From Cyanoderma ruficeps (Eukaryota > Chordata > Aves > Passeriformes > Timaliidae): a DNA stretch of 64,000 nt. Of this stretch, positions 52,108 through 63,712 are shown in pieces. The stretch lies in contig VZDJ01000056.1 of the NCBI GenBank assembly GCA_008694505.1, positions 1,368,461 to 1,432,460 on the forward strand, in the 5' to 3' direction. The notes under the pieces are model-generated. The model had not been told where the DNA came from. It saw only the letters and a list, made by a program, of their open reading frames with translations, and ran no database searches. Position 1 is the stretch's first letter. Each line of letters begins with the position of its first letter. A program made the translations under genes and the position numbers.

Positions 52108-54497
52108 GACAGATTTCCTCTTACTTTTGTGACAGGAAAGAAATGTTCTGGGGAGTCCAGACTAACCACCCTGAAGGCTGGCAACAGCAAACTCATCAGT
52201 GCCCTTCACATGGCAGCAAGGGAAATGTGGGATGAGAAGCAGCAGGAGCCACAGTCTGAAGACTCAGGATCACCTCTGTGACATCCCGCATGCGGCAGGG
52301 GACAACTGACCAAATTCATTCTCCCACTTCTGTACCCATCGGTTGGGCATCAATTCACTGCACAAACATAAGTGAGGGCAAGTTGAAGATAATGATGTGG
52401 TTTTGAAATATATCATATAGCAAAGGCATAAACTGTCAACTAGTGTCAGCACTTAGTACTGAGAAATCAAAATACTTTGTAAGAGCTTTTCTCAATAATG
52501 ATCTCACAGCAACTTCAGCCTTAAAAGAAACTGTATATGTTAAACTGTGATGCTTAAACATTAATATACCTGTTGTAACAACAGAATTACTAAATAAACG
52601 TACTCAGATACCATTATTACAGCAGTTCAAGGTCTCCATAAATACACTTCAGCCTAAACCCATGCCTCTCATTGAGTTTTGTGTTCCTGACAGTTCTATT
52701 TTCACTCCAATCTGGCAAACCTCTGTGTTCTTCCACTGTTCTAAATTCAGACCTCTGTCTGAAACTGCCCTGTCATGCCATGCTTTGCCAGATGGCAAAT
52801 GAGATTTACAGCTCAATTTAGAACTGGATGGAGACCAAACTGTCCACTTACCCAGTGGGGTTCTAAGCACAGATCAATCTTCACAGTTAAAAACAACACA
52901 ACGCGCCCTCCAACACTGAGGTATAAAGTGATTTGCATTTTCCCCCAAACAAAATGCTTCTCTTGCCAGAGCAGCCCCAACAATATTTTTAAAAGGCAAG
53001 ATGACACACCACCATCCCTTCCTTTTCCTTCCACATTCATCACCAATTGAAACCTACTTTAGTTCATCTAAAGACAAAATAAATTAAGATGTACATGAGA
53101 AAACCCATTTCTCAGATGTCTGATTTATTTGGGGGAATCATTTTAGTTATTCCTGCACAATAAGTAACTAAGTAGCCCATCTGCATTTCTACTGTCCTCA
53201 CAGACAGCATGACCAGCACTCTGCTGAAAAAAAATTCCCATATCCATTTAAGTGGGCACCAATGTAGATTTTTTCAGTAACTTAACAGTGTCTAGGAGAG
53301 CTTCTGAAAGACCTTGATCTTTCCAGGTAACAAAACTATGTTCTCAGAGAGTGCAGAGTTCAAGTCAGCTTTGGTTGAAGTGAGGCTGAAGAAAGAAAAC
53401 TAGACGATGGATCACTTACTCCAGAAAAAACTAAAAAATGTAGGCAACACGTCTGTGTGGGGTCTAAGTTTCAGCTTGTTCTTATGGAATGCTGTTTTGA
53501 GAATTAATTCACCATGAGGGCATGGATCACTCCTAACTGTCAGACTGAAGTTATAGGCACTAAAATATCAGTTTCCACAGAAAATAGTACAAAAGAACTG
53601 GCTCCTACACATCTGAATGGAGGCCACATACAGCCTAATAAAAGCAATTTTGTGGTCCAAAAAGGATGGAGTCTCTCTGATTGACATGAATGAGGCCCTT
53701 GAGAAATCTCACAATGATCAACCAAAACACAAGAAGACTGCATGACTTCCACTCAAAGGAGAAGAAATTGATCTAAACAGAACATGCTAGAGCTAATGAA
53801 CAGCCTAGCTTTCTTAAAGGATCAAAAATAATCAGTTCAGTTTAGTGCCAAAAGCCAGTGCAAGAGTGTTAGCAGGCACCTCATTCACTGCTGGGGTTGT
53901 CGGCTCAGTAGTACTTGATCCAGACCTCAAATTACCTTTTGGTTAAGAAATATGAACTAGAACAGGCAGGACTGGCAAGGACTCAAAAGTCAAAAAGACA
54001 GTCTTGGTTTTAAGAATGTGCCTTGTAAAGCAATGCAGGGTTGAGATTTACCAAAAATCTTGCAGTATTTTCTGATTTGATTCTGTTCAATAAGTTCCTT
54101 TCACAGCTGACTGTGAAATACAAAAAGATAAGAATGTGATAGATTCTCTCTCCTGTCCTTTACTCGAAAAAGTATACAAATGTATGCTTTGTATAATGTA
54201 TCAGAAATGTATGGATTAGATGCCCCTTAGAGGACTCCACTTTTGACAAGCAACAGTCACCTTTAGAGGGAAGTGGATGATCTGAGTCTTGCAGGCTGAT
54301 TACACCATATTGGAAAAGCATTGGTATCAGACACACAAATGAAAATAAAGAACTGTAACACTGAGGAATGGAAACCCAACAACTGGAACTTCAACACAGC
54401 ATGCACAGCAGGAGATGTGAGAAAGACTCCATATTGTGGCTTGACAATGGGAAATAAGCAGATCCATTGTACTCCTTTTCCTCATACACTGTCAACA

Positions 54498-54520
54498 GCC
54501 TCAGTGAAAGATAAAATTAT
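54498..54520 (+). repeat. Exact 23-bp word, copy 2
   Basis: Identical to 52,085-52,107 over 23 bases in the same orientation, 2.4 kb away. Flanks diverge quickly except for the loosely similar segment described for copy 1. Confidence 0.75.
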
Positions 54521-54844
54521 AAACTGATGCTTTTAACCTGGTTTTGCACAGAACAGCAGGAGAATCTGTGGGGAATCCCAGAAGACTGCCAGTATCTTGC
54601 TTAAACTCAGCCTCCCCAAGCCCCTAGATTCCTTCTGGGTGCCCATCATTTGGCAAAACTGACCTTACCACAGATTGCAGTCATACAGTCCTTCCCTTCT
54701 GCCAGGCTTGGTAGGTTAGCTCCCAGTGCTAGGCCCTATCTTAAAATAAGTCTATTTATATCCTCAACAAGTTTGTTTAAAACTCATGTGTTTGTAAATG
54801 AAGAGCTTTCCAGCTCACTGTGGATATTAAACTAAAAGGGAAAC

Positions 54845-54990
54845 ATGAAGGGGTTTTGAAACTGCTAATAAGGTAGCATTCCTCTGCTGCCTTTGATCCT
54901 TCATTTCACAAGATCCCAGAGCACTTTGCAGATGTAAACACAGAGCTGCTCTCCCAGCAGAGAGAGGCAAACAGTGCTGGGGTGGACTGT
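54845..54990 (-). mobile_element. Possible MIR/L2-type SINE tail, very decayed
   Basis: The plus strand 'gatcccagagcactttgcag' followed by a 'cagagagaggcaaacagtg' segment resembles the complement of amniote SINE sequence (atcccaaagtgctttacaaa ... gggaaactgaggcacagag). The match is partial, and chance similarity is possible. Confidence 0.3.
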
Positions 54991-55679
54991 GGCTTCACCA
55001 CTAAAACTCCCCATGAGTTGTGATGGGCTCTCATTTTGCTTTACCACCCCATGGCTGTTCAACTGCAGAGTCCAACAGGCAAGGAAACTGCTACTGCCCA
55101 AAAGAGATGCCTTGTATACATCAAGAAGTCCCCTGGTGCAGATGGCTCACCTTTCCATAGTCAGTTTACTTGCAATCAACTAATACAGGATTAAAGAGAC
55201 AGAGCTATTTTCAGCTGAGCCAGAAACATACACAGAAAGGACACTGGTGCCTCAGGCTTTGGTCAACAGATTGGAGTTGATGGCTCTGTCCCAGACATTA
55301 AATGCAGTGCAGTTTTTAATAGAAGCTGTTCTTTAAGAGCTGGGTTGCAAGCCTGATGCAAACCCTTCTGTCTCAGTTCCAGTGAAAACCCGCTTTTTAG
55401 GTGGGGAGACTCAGCTTTGATTCCAAGCAAAGGATGCCACCTACTGAATCCTTCCTACCATGAGCACAGCTTTGACCCTCCTGGCTCCAGACCTCTGGCA
55501 CGATCACAAGCCAGACTGCAGTCCCAAAATAAATTCCAAGGAAAAGTAAAAAACAGACTTGCAAAAACAAAGCTTTTTCTCCTTGCTACTCTCCCTACAA
55601 CCTGAAGATGTATTATTCACCAAATATTCTGCACAGCCACAATAATTTCTAGTTTTTCAACACTGATGACCTTATCAGT
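54991..55679. other. Non-coding DNA downstream of a candidate minus-strand gene end
   Basis: No exon or repeat recognised. If the polyadenylation signal at 55.70 kb is real, this is the intergenic DNA just beyond the 3' end of that transcript. Confidence 0.55.
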
Positions 55680-55698
55680 ATTAAAAAAAACTTACATT

Positions 55699-55704
55699 TT
55701 TATT
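55699..55704 (-). terminator. Candidate polyadenylation signal AATAAA
   Basis: On the minus strand 'ggaataaaaatg' is followed within about 10 bases by a run of eight T, a plausible downstream U-rich element. It lies about 190 bases after the stop codon of the candidate last exon at 55,892-56,069, a normal distance for a short 3'UTR. AATAAA alone is common by chance; the value is in the combination. Confidence 0.35.
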
Positions 55705-55891
55705 CCATTTTGGATTCATTATAATACAGTCTGACAATATATGCTAGTGCAGTACATTCTGCAACATTTAACCCACGTTTCCAGTTGCCGTTCTTAACTT
55801 CACAGCTTAATGACAGAGTCAGTAGATCACAATTTGACCCTGTTAATATTTTTTTAATGCCATTTTTACAAATTACAGCATAATGCACTGA

Positions 55892-56069
55892 TTATGAGGA
55901 TGAAAGGAAAGTCTCTACGTCTGTCTGGAAACCAAATAAAAGAATGTTTGAACATCTGTTCATCCTACAAATATCTTTAAAAGCTTTGATTTTCTCATAA
56001 TCATTTTGTTCCACCATTTCACCCTTTTTCGAATGTGTATCCAACAGCCTCAGGACAGCAGCCAGAGAT
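55892..56069 (-). CDS. Candidate terminal coding exon, unidentified protein
   Basis: On the minus strand a splice-acceptor-like 'gtgctattactgcag' is followed by an open segment of about 58 codons ending in TAA. The translation (SLAAVLRLLDTHSKKGEMVE near its start, then mixed charged and hydrophobic residues, ending FLSSS) looks like globular protein rather than low-complexity translation. A short 3'UTR-like stretch and AATAAA follow. If the acceptor is used, the exon starts one base before a codon boundary. I do not recognise the protein. It could instead be a lncRNA exon or chance. Confidence 0.33.
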
Positions 56070-58684
56070 CTGCAGTAATAGCACATTATAATCAAAGTTC
56101 TTGGGCACACTTATGTTCTCCCTTTGGAATTCTACATTGGGAGAAAGAAAAAACCAAACCCCAGTCTTCAACAGATCACTCCCCAGCTGCAAATCCTACA
56201 CAAACCTCTGGAACAGGAGCAAAATGAGAGGATGAGGCTTTGTGACAGGGGCTTTCCACAGAGGATTCCAAGGCACAAGGACCGGCTAGGGTGGCAGGTG
56301 AAGGCACAGCCTGCTCCTGTGGGTCCCTCAGAGCTACCCAGGCTCAAAGCCCCAGCAGAGGCAGCTCCTCAGTGCACACAGGAGCTGGCATGAGCTGCAG
56401 GCCAAGAGCCTTTCCCACCTCACTGGGCTCCCAGCAACCATCATGGGAGCCCTGCCACAGATCCCCAGGGCAAGAGCAGAGCCAGAACAAGCAGAAGCAA
56501 CGAGCAAAGAAGGAAATGGGAGCACTGAGGAGGAGATCAGGTCGTGAGAAGATGAAGAAAAATGCCAAGTTAGCATGCTAGTCTGGAAATGAAATGGAAG
56601 ATAGGAAGATTTAAAAATATGTTTACAAGAGACTGGATGAGAAAGAGATGTAGGTCCAGCTCTAGAATTACTGCTGCTCACTCCCTTGAAGTACCCCAAG
56701 CAAATAAACCATTGGACTCCTGCACTAGGAGTCCTTTCAGCCAAACAGAGGGCTGCAAATCTAAGTGTTCAGGATTAATGAGTTTTCAAAGGGATCAGAT
56801 TCCATAACAATAGACTTACTGATCCTGGTAAGGGCAATCCATGGTGTGTGGGGGAAAACATTCATCAGATCGGGTTTTGTAAAATCACATACCCCCATTT
56901 ACACTGACAAACTCCCCTCCAGGACTATTCGAAACTGTCTTAGAAATGAGAAGGACAAAACCCTGTAAGTGCAAGGATAACTCAGGAAGCACGTTCCCTG
57001 ATCACTCCCCTTTTCTTTCCAATACTCCAAATTAGCAACCCATTTAAAATTTGGCAAGGACACTAGAACTATACAGATACAAATATTTCAGTTCCTTAAT
57101 AACTAGGAGTATTTAGTTAGGTTTTTTTTTATACCCATAATTGTTAAGACTAACCTGGGATGATAGTAACACTGTTCCTTCAATGTGATCTGTTTCTTTG
57201 TGTTACATCACTGCAGTATCTTAGGCAGAGGTAACAGTGCAGAGTACAAAACAGGATTTGATAATGGCTTAAAAGAAAGATAACATTATGAATATTCTTT
57301 CCAAAGACTGTTTTTGGAAAGAAGAGAGAAATGGGGAGGGAGAGGTGACAGGGGTGTGAAATGCATTTTTTCCATTACAGAAGGATACATTTTCCAGCAA
57401 GGCTGGCAGCACAAGTTACGTTAAGCCAATAGCTGAAGTTGCCTGCCTAATTCCTCTGGGATCACACTGAAAGCACACCCCATAATCTTAAGGGATGTGC
57501 TAAAGCTTTGCTGGGACTCACTCAGCAGAAACTGTTTGGGATTACACAAAGCACTAATTCTGTTCTGATTTCAAGGGGGACCATCAGCCTAGTTTAGACA
57601 CCAGGCTTGCTCTGTTTCACAACTGTCCAGCTGTAAATATCCTCTCAGCAGCTGATAACTTTAGCTACCTAGAAATTAAAAGGAGAAGACTGGAAAAAGT
57701 CAGGATCATGTTAACATGATGGACTCATGCCCATCAAGGGATATAATAATTTGATTAATAAGAATGAATGTAGCAATTATTTACCTCCATGTGCAACTAA
57801 TGCACTTACATTATACATACGGTCACCATCTGTAGCTGACTTCAGCAAAAGGGTCACAGGCTGCTATTCAGCATCACCAAGCAGGTACTCTTTTTGTTCA
57901 AAAGGCAGGAACTAACATTTGCCATGAGTCCAATTTCTGTTCCACACTGCAGCTTTCATACCTGTGGAATTGCTCTAAGTTTTCATGTTAAGGTGTCCTA
58001 TACTTTGTATGCAACAAGGAAGAGATATTACCAGTGCTCTCCTTTTTATGAGTCTAGGACATGAAATTGAGAGAAAGAGCTAAAGTAGCCATGAAATCCC
58101 TATTAAGAACTAATGGTTTCTAAAGCATCTTGGAGACACTCATTTTATAAGGCTTATGCAGCAATCTTCTATCATTATTTTAATGAAAGAAAGCCCTTGA
58201 CTATTTCCAGAGGCAACTTTTTCTTTCACACACCAAAGGCATTTTAGTTACATCAAAAAAAAGAAAAAAAAAAAGAAAAAAAAAAGGAAAAAGAAAACAC
58301 TTTTGGAATAGGATTCATTGCAGAACAGGCAGGAAAATCAGAAAAGTTACATTAAATGTCACTGAAGGTAAATCCTGAACCTTTGGAACAGCAAACAGAC
58401 CAATTAAGACTCTCTGCTACACAGATCATTATGTTTAATATGAAAAACATTTCTAGATACAAATCATATTTATAAAAAACATCCATATCATCTCTCAGAC
58501 AGCATCTTACATAGTTGCAACTGAAGGAATGTGAAACATCCATTTTAGATTTCACCTATTAAATAGTGTGCCTTCTGTCTCCCACTCTGCTCAAGGAAGT
58601 AAGTCTAGAATAATCAGCTTCACTTTGTGGGTCACATGAAATTCACATCTTGACTTGATTTAGATTAATACTGGTGGCAAACTT
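56070..58684. other. Non-coding DNA, possible intron
   Basis: No exon I would defend. Overlapping plus- and minus-strand open frames at 56,124-56,744 (89-136 codons) shadow one another in G/C-richer sequence and lack splice signals. A/G-only tract at 58,255-58,297. If the flanking minus-strand candidate exons are real, this is intron. Confidence 0.5.
58255..58297 (+). repeat. A-rich purine tract
   Basis: Forty-three bases of A interrupted only by single or double G (runs of up to 11 A). Simple low-complexity DNA; there is no LINE or SINE body on the left to suggest a retroposon tail. Confidence 0.9.
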
Positions 58685-58775
58685 CTAAATCAAGAGAAAT
58701 TTCAACACAATTATCCAAGAAAACAGTGCAATTAGAATGTACACCCCAGTGTGCTCATCTGGCAGGTGAGATTCT
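58685..58775 (-). CDS. Candidate terminal exon encoding a hydrophobic C-terminal tail
   Basis: Minus strand: 'atggttatctcag' as a possible acceptor, then an open segment ending in TAG. The last roughly 27 residues begin HLPDEHTG and continue as an almost uninterrupted hydrophobic stretch (VYILIALFSWIIVLKFLLI), shaped like a C-terminal membrane anchor. The polypyrimidine tract is weak. AT-rich non-coding DNA often translates into hydrophobic stretches, so chance is a strong alternative. I cannot name a family. Confidence 0.18.
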
Positions 58776-59003
58776 CTGAGATAACCATAAAGATGCACAT
58801 CACAGAGATGACAAAATAAGCAAATTTGAACAGAATAATATGAGATTGCAGAGATTTTGAAAGGGGGCACAGTCAGCACGAGCTTCCAGGCTCTGTTTGT
58901 GAGGAAGGAACAAGTCTAATGTATTTGCACAAGAAACACATTCCACCTCAATGCATTTCAGGGTCTGGACTTTGAGGTGTTATCAGAGGCCTCTCTTGCT
59001 TCC
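58776..59003. other. Non-coding DNA, possible 3'UTR or intron
   Basis: Between two candidate minus-strand exons. It would be 3'UTR if the frame ending at 59,004 is terminal, or intron if splicing continues. No repeat seen. Confidence 0.4.
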
Positions 59004-59188
59004 TCAGGATTGAATCATTTTCTTCTGTGTGTCAAAAACATATCTTTTAAAGATAAGAGAGATAGTAACAGGTAGGGCTGAATCATTCTTGCTGCTTTCA
59101 TCCTCTTTGGTCATATCCCCCTTCCCTCCCTTAGATTTCTTCTTGGAGACAGCAGTTAGCACCATCTTGGTATCTGGCTTCAGCCCAT
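59004..59188 (-). CDS. Candidate lysine-rich coding exon, unidentified protein
   Basis: On the minus strand 'ttcttgttcttttacag' is a strong pyrimidine-rich splice acceptor. The exon then reads DGLKPDTKMVLTAVSKKKSK (the D codon split by the junction, phase 1), followed by a Gly/Lys/Glu/Asp-rich linker and about 20 more residues to TGA. The start faintly recalls the end of ubiquitin-like folds, which is a guess. No good donor is visible before the stop, so it would be a terminal exon in this frame. The purine-rich linker could also arise by chance. Confidence 0.33.
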
Positions 59189-62100
59189 CTGTAAAAGAAC
59201 AAGAACACACATGACTAACCCACTCAATAACACATTTCAGAGAACTAGAGAAAATGACCAGGCATGTTTTCATTTGAAATCAACAAACAAAATAAGAAAG
59301 TAAATCAGATGCATTAAGGAAGTCACATTTCTGCACAAGACTCCTGCAATATGGTAATCTACATAAACAATAAGAGAAGTCTTTAAACATAAAGTTCACA
59401 ACAGTGATACCACAAATCCAGTGCAGTATCCTGAATCCTTCAGCATCCAGCTACAGCTTTTAAAGTATTAAACACAGGCAAGAATTTAGGCAAGCCAGAC
59501 CAGCTTGCCTGGTCTAAGTCTTTTATTTGGCAGGCCTTTTCTATTACTTATACAAGTACCCAAAGTTTCTTGTCATCACTAAGAATATTTATAAAAATGT
59601 CATGAATAAAAAACAAGTAAAAGACTAAAATGACAGAAAGTCACAAGACTAAGAAGATCCTTAAATTTCTTTAAATCTATTTTCTGGATTTACCAGAAGC
59701 ACACTGCTTTTTTTATAACTTACACATTGTGAATTACACAGGTTTTGTGTTTGGTTTTGTTTTGTTAAGACAAAGTATGTTCAGGGGTTTCAACTTGCAC
59801 TGCTTATTGCTTAGGGGCACTAGAAGTAAGCTGCATAATATTTTGGGGATCTGTTTCTGCAGACATTTGTGCCAAACAAAAATATTTATCCTTTTCTTTC
59901 TTCCAGGGTTTATTACACCTTTATTTTTTCTGATAACACACTGGTAACATTTTAGATGAGAAATGCAAGACAACAAAGTCCAAAGAAATGCTATAAAACA
60001 AGAGGGATGCAGCTCCTAAAAGAGCACTTCTGAAGAAGCACTTGCAGAAAGCAGAAGGCAACAAACTCCTTGGAAGCTTTTTCAGCACCACCAGAATACA
60101 CTGCAATGTGGCTTTCAGGCATTGGGCCAAAATCAGTTCAGGTATTTTTAACCTGTGGTGTCACATAACCTTATCACAAACACTTAATCAGCCTCTCCCT
60201 CTTAATACTGAAATTCGGATGCGGATTCTCATATCATGGCCTGACAAAAAGATTGAGATGCTTATGATTTACTGGAGACAGGAGGTCTATGGGCAGAGGT
60301 GAACTGCTCCAGCTCAGCCACATCCAGAGGCACTCACAGCTGATGGCAAGGGGACCCAGCCCCAGAGTACATCTCTTCATCTTGCTGTGTCAGGGAGCAA
60401 ATTGTTGCAGCAGCATTCCCACCGCATGGCCAAGGGAAGGGAGGAAATGAGGAAGTGTTGAAGCAAAACCAGGAAACTGCCCATTTGCCATTTCAAAACC
60501 AGAGGCTGTAAACGATCCCCAAGGCCCTACAGTGGGGATACTTTGACAGAGAGGGGTCTTTTTTTTTTTTTGAAGAAAACCAAAAAACAAAACACCAAAA
60601 TGCAAACAAAACCCCAAACAAGCAAAAGACTGAAAAAACCCAAACCAAAACAACAACAAAAAATCCGCAACCACTCCCCCCCCAAAAAAAGAAAAAGAAA
60701 AAGAAAAAAGTGCAAAGGTCCAAAAGAGGAGAAAGCCAACATGCTTTGTATATAACTAAATTACAGCCCACACTAAGGCTGCATGAGTCCACCATCAAGC
60801 AGAATCAACTCTGTACATTTCTGCAAGATCATGCATTTCACAGTCATGGCAGCTGCTGTTTTCTCTTTCCAGACAGCAGGACACAAAAAACCAATGATTA
60901 TTTCATTGTGAAAATAATTGAGACTGTTCTTCCTTGATGGCTGAGAAGTCTGATAATGACTATCTTTGCACATGTAAGGTTCAATTAATCAAACTAGGTA
61001 ATATGGTGTGGCAGGACCACATATTTATTATATGATTTTATTACATTGTAGAGTCATGTTTGATGCAGCTGTTTTGATTTTTTAATTGGATGCTTTCATA
61101 TAAATCCCATTAATATCATTACCCTTACAATCACTCCATCTTCACTACAAAAAATAATTTATCACTACATGAAAAGCAACTTATTTCCTATTTGGAAAGC
61201 TCTAAGAGCATTGTGGGTGCTGCCAGAAAAAAAATTGCAACAGTCAAAAAAGGGGAATACAAAACCAGCAAAAAAGTGAACTCACGTAGCCCTACTTGCT
61301 ACCTTTGCAGAATTTATTTAATACTTTATGTCTTCTACTGTTTTGATCAACCTAATTGTAACTATCCCTGCACAGGGTTTCCTTCACTTTCCTGAGATGA
61401 CAATTTATTTTTTGGACAAAGAAACATTTCATTTTGGTTTCCAGTTGGTTTCCCTTTCTGGGTCTTATCACTATTACAAATGTTGCTGTTACTGGCACAG
61501 CACTGTTTAAGAAAGATGTTTAACTAAATCCTTTCAGAAAGACACATTTTAATTAAAGCAAACAAATCCTAAAACACTTTTATTTATGTTAGCAGGCTTT
61601 GTGAGACTCTAATTTCCAAAAAACGCTAATTGGCGGAAAGGAGAGAGGAAGGGAGGAGATGTGGCATTAAAATTGCAGCCAAACTTCTCCCTTATGGGTA
61701 TCTGAAGAACCCAGGCTGCCTCTGCAAGCCCTTGCCCACAGGAACATGGCAGTGGCTGGCCTCTCGCCCCACAGAGACCCTCAGCTGCAGCAGCAAGTCA
61801 GGGAAGTCTCAGCCACGAGGGTAAAATAATCACTGTGGATAAACTGAGCTTCAAACCCACCAGTGACATCAGCTTGGATGGCCCAACACAACTGAAACCT
61901 GGCACAGCACCGCTGGTGTTCAAACAAAGCATCTCATGTCTGAAAAATTTTGTTTTCAAGAAGAAAAGACATACTGCATGTGGAACTCTGCTGGGGAAAA
62001 TGCATTTAAAACTGAGCCATTTCACCTCCTCCACCTTATCACTAACTTCCACATAGAAGAAGTAAAGGTATACCTCACCTGCAGCACTTAACACCTATTT

Positions 62101-63477
62101 GGGCTAAAAAAGGTATTCCAGGTAAGAAGTTCACAGAAAAAATGACAGAACATGGTAGTTCCCAACAGTGAAGTGACAGGCTGACAGCCAAAGGCAGCTC
62201 AGATATTATAAAACTCACATGGTATCTAAATTACCTAATCAGATCCCATGGCCCTCATTCTGCAAACAGATTAGGTGGCTGGCATCATAGCCTGACAAAT
62301 GGCATTTTCTGTTTTTCTGCTCTGGTGCCAGCAGGTCTCAGGGCTGAGGAGGATCTGAGACAGGGAGCAGCACAAAGCAGCAGGCAGAGAGAGACAGGCA
62401 CAATCGGGGTTTCATCTACCTCCGTGGATTTCTCACATTACACACAATGCATACTTTACATTTCACAAAACCAAGGAAATGAAGGGAAATATATCTGTCA
62501 CCAAAGAAGACATCAGAGCTTTAATAGCTGGAATGATGGATATTTTTAGATGGAGGTCTAGTTTAACTTACTTACATTAAGGGTCTAATCTCCGCTGAAC
62601 AATAGCTGTGTTAGCTTGAACACATAGTGAGAAATCTGTTCCATTAATTAAGTGCTGCCTGTACTACTCGGATTTGTAGCAAATGTTAATAGATTTTTTT
62701 TCTTCCTCTGTTGGACAATTACTTTATTTTGGCAAGTTGTTAATGGATTAAATTGAAAAGGTCTGTGTATTAAAAAAAAAAAAAGACTTCAGCTTCAAAG
62801 TTCTAAAAAATGCCTTGCATACAACAATGGAAAATACCTATGTATTAATATTATTAATGGACCATCCTCAAAGGCACATAAGATATGTGAAAGCTTAGCA
62901 AATTCATTCTTACCCATCAAAACCACGTCTGTAAGAAGAAGTGCCCAGACAAAGTCTTATGCAAAATGTACTTTTAGCATCCACTAACTCAGGTTAGATA
63001 TGAAAATCTGGTTGTAAAACAGTGTAATCTACTTCACTCTTTTCTACTACTGCTAACAATTAACAAATAAAAATACAGACTCTTTAATATCCTTTGTCTC
63101 AGAATAGCCTGAAGGATTTAGTCCAAACTGATCCATTTATAAATTATATTAATAAAAAAATGCATGTTCAAATTCAAATGAAAAGCAATACCACATCAAG
63201 AAAAATATTTTCCAAGTCTAAAAACAATTTCTCATGTACAAAATAAAGGAAAAACACGGTATTTTATACAATTTCTAAAAATAAAAAGCTAGCAGCTTAG
63301 TGATTTGCATTATCTTACACAGTTAAATGAATGGCAGCATCAAGTTTTACAATTGCTCACACAAGAAATTTGCGTAGAAACACACGGATTTTAACCACTT
63401 CACAGGGAAATTCCACACTAGAACTCTGGACCCCTTCTTGTGTATAGGTTAAAATCCAATTTTATCTATACACACAA
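59189..63477. other. Non-coding DNA, possible intron, with A-rich patches
   Basis: No exon or named transposon recognised. A T run at 60,559-60,571 leads into an A/C-rich low-complexity stretch up to about 60,722. A 13-base A run lies at 62,772-62,784. Strongly AT-rich 62,560-62,790 and 63,140-63,300. If the minus-strand candidates are real, this is intron between them. Confidence 0.5.
60559..60722. repeat. T run followed by A/C-rich low-complexity tract
   Basis: Thirteen T bases (60,559-60,571), then about 150 bases of CAAA-, CCAAA- and GAAA-type words including an 8-base C run near 60,676. The minus-strand open frames here are Phe/Leu-rich translations of this tract and are not genes. Confidence 0.85.
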
Positions 63478-63712
63478 TCAATTCATCTCCCCTCCCTCCA
63501 ATGAAGTTACTCCCATGGAGACAAGTTTTGTGCTCGGGTTACGCAGGACGTGGCAGAGCCGGGCGATGAACACCCCTCCGCAGATCCTGCGGTGGGCCCG
63601 CAACAGGCTCCACATCAGCCAGCCTACAATACCAGCCTGGACAAAAATCACAACACCCACACACAGCACCATTACCAGCTTTACTTTTGTTTTGTTTTTA
63701 CTACTGCTTCAG
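63478..63712 (-). CDS. Candidate exon encoding a membrane segment, unidentified protein
   Basis: Minus strand: 'tttcgtcctccttccag' is a good acceptor ending at 63,713. The open exon then gives a lysine/threonine stretch followed by MVLCVGVVIFVQAGIVGWLM, a likely transmembrane helix flanked by basic residues (RAHRR), and about 40 more residues to TGA. Codons in 63,530-63,610 are G/C-rich at third positions, and about eight CpGs occur in under 80 bases, unlike the rest of the window. The ATG has a G at -3 and +4, so a first exon is also possible. A weak donor at 63,543 (gtaacc) would give phase 1, compatible with the 59.19-kb acceptor. Family not recognised. Confidence 0.35.

Larger units (their letters stand above)
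50701..54844. other. Non-coding DNA with a duplicated 23-mer, no gene seen
   Basis: No exon is supported; open frames are at most 91 codons. A block at 51,740-51,910 has repeated 'taattaaaatttctaattaa'-type words and could be regulatory. An exact 23-base word occurs at 52,085-52,107 and again at 54,498-54,520 and is listed separately. No named repeat was recognised. Confidence 0.55.

Noticed and set aside
60493..60798. Phe-rich minus-strand open frames resembling membrane proteins
   Set aside because: Translation of an A/C-rich low-complexity tract.
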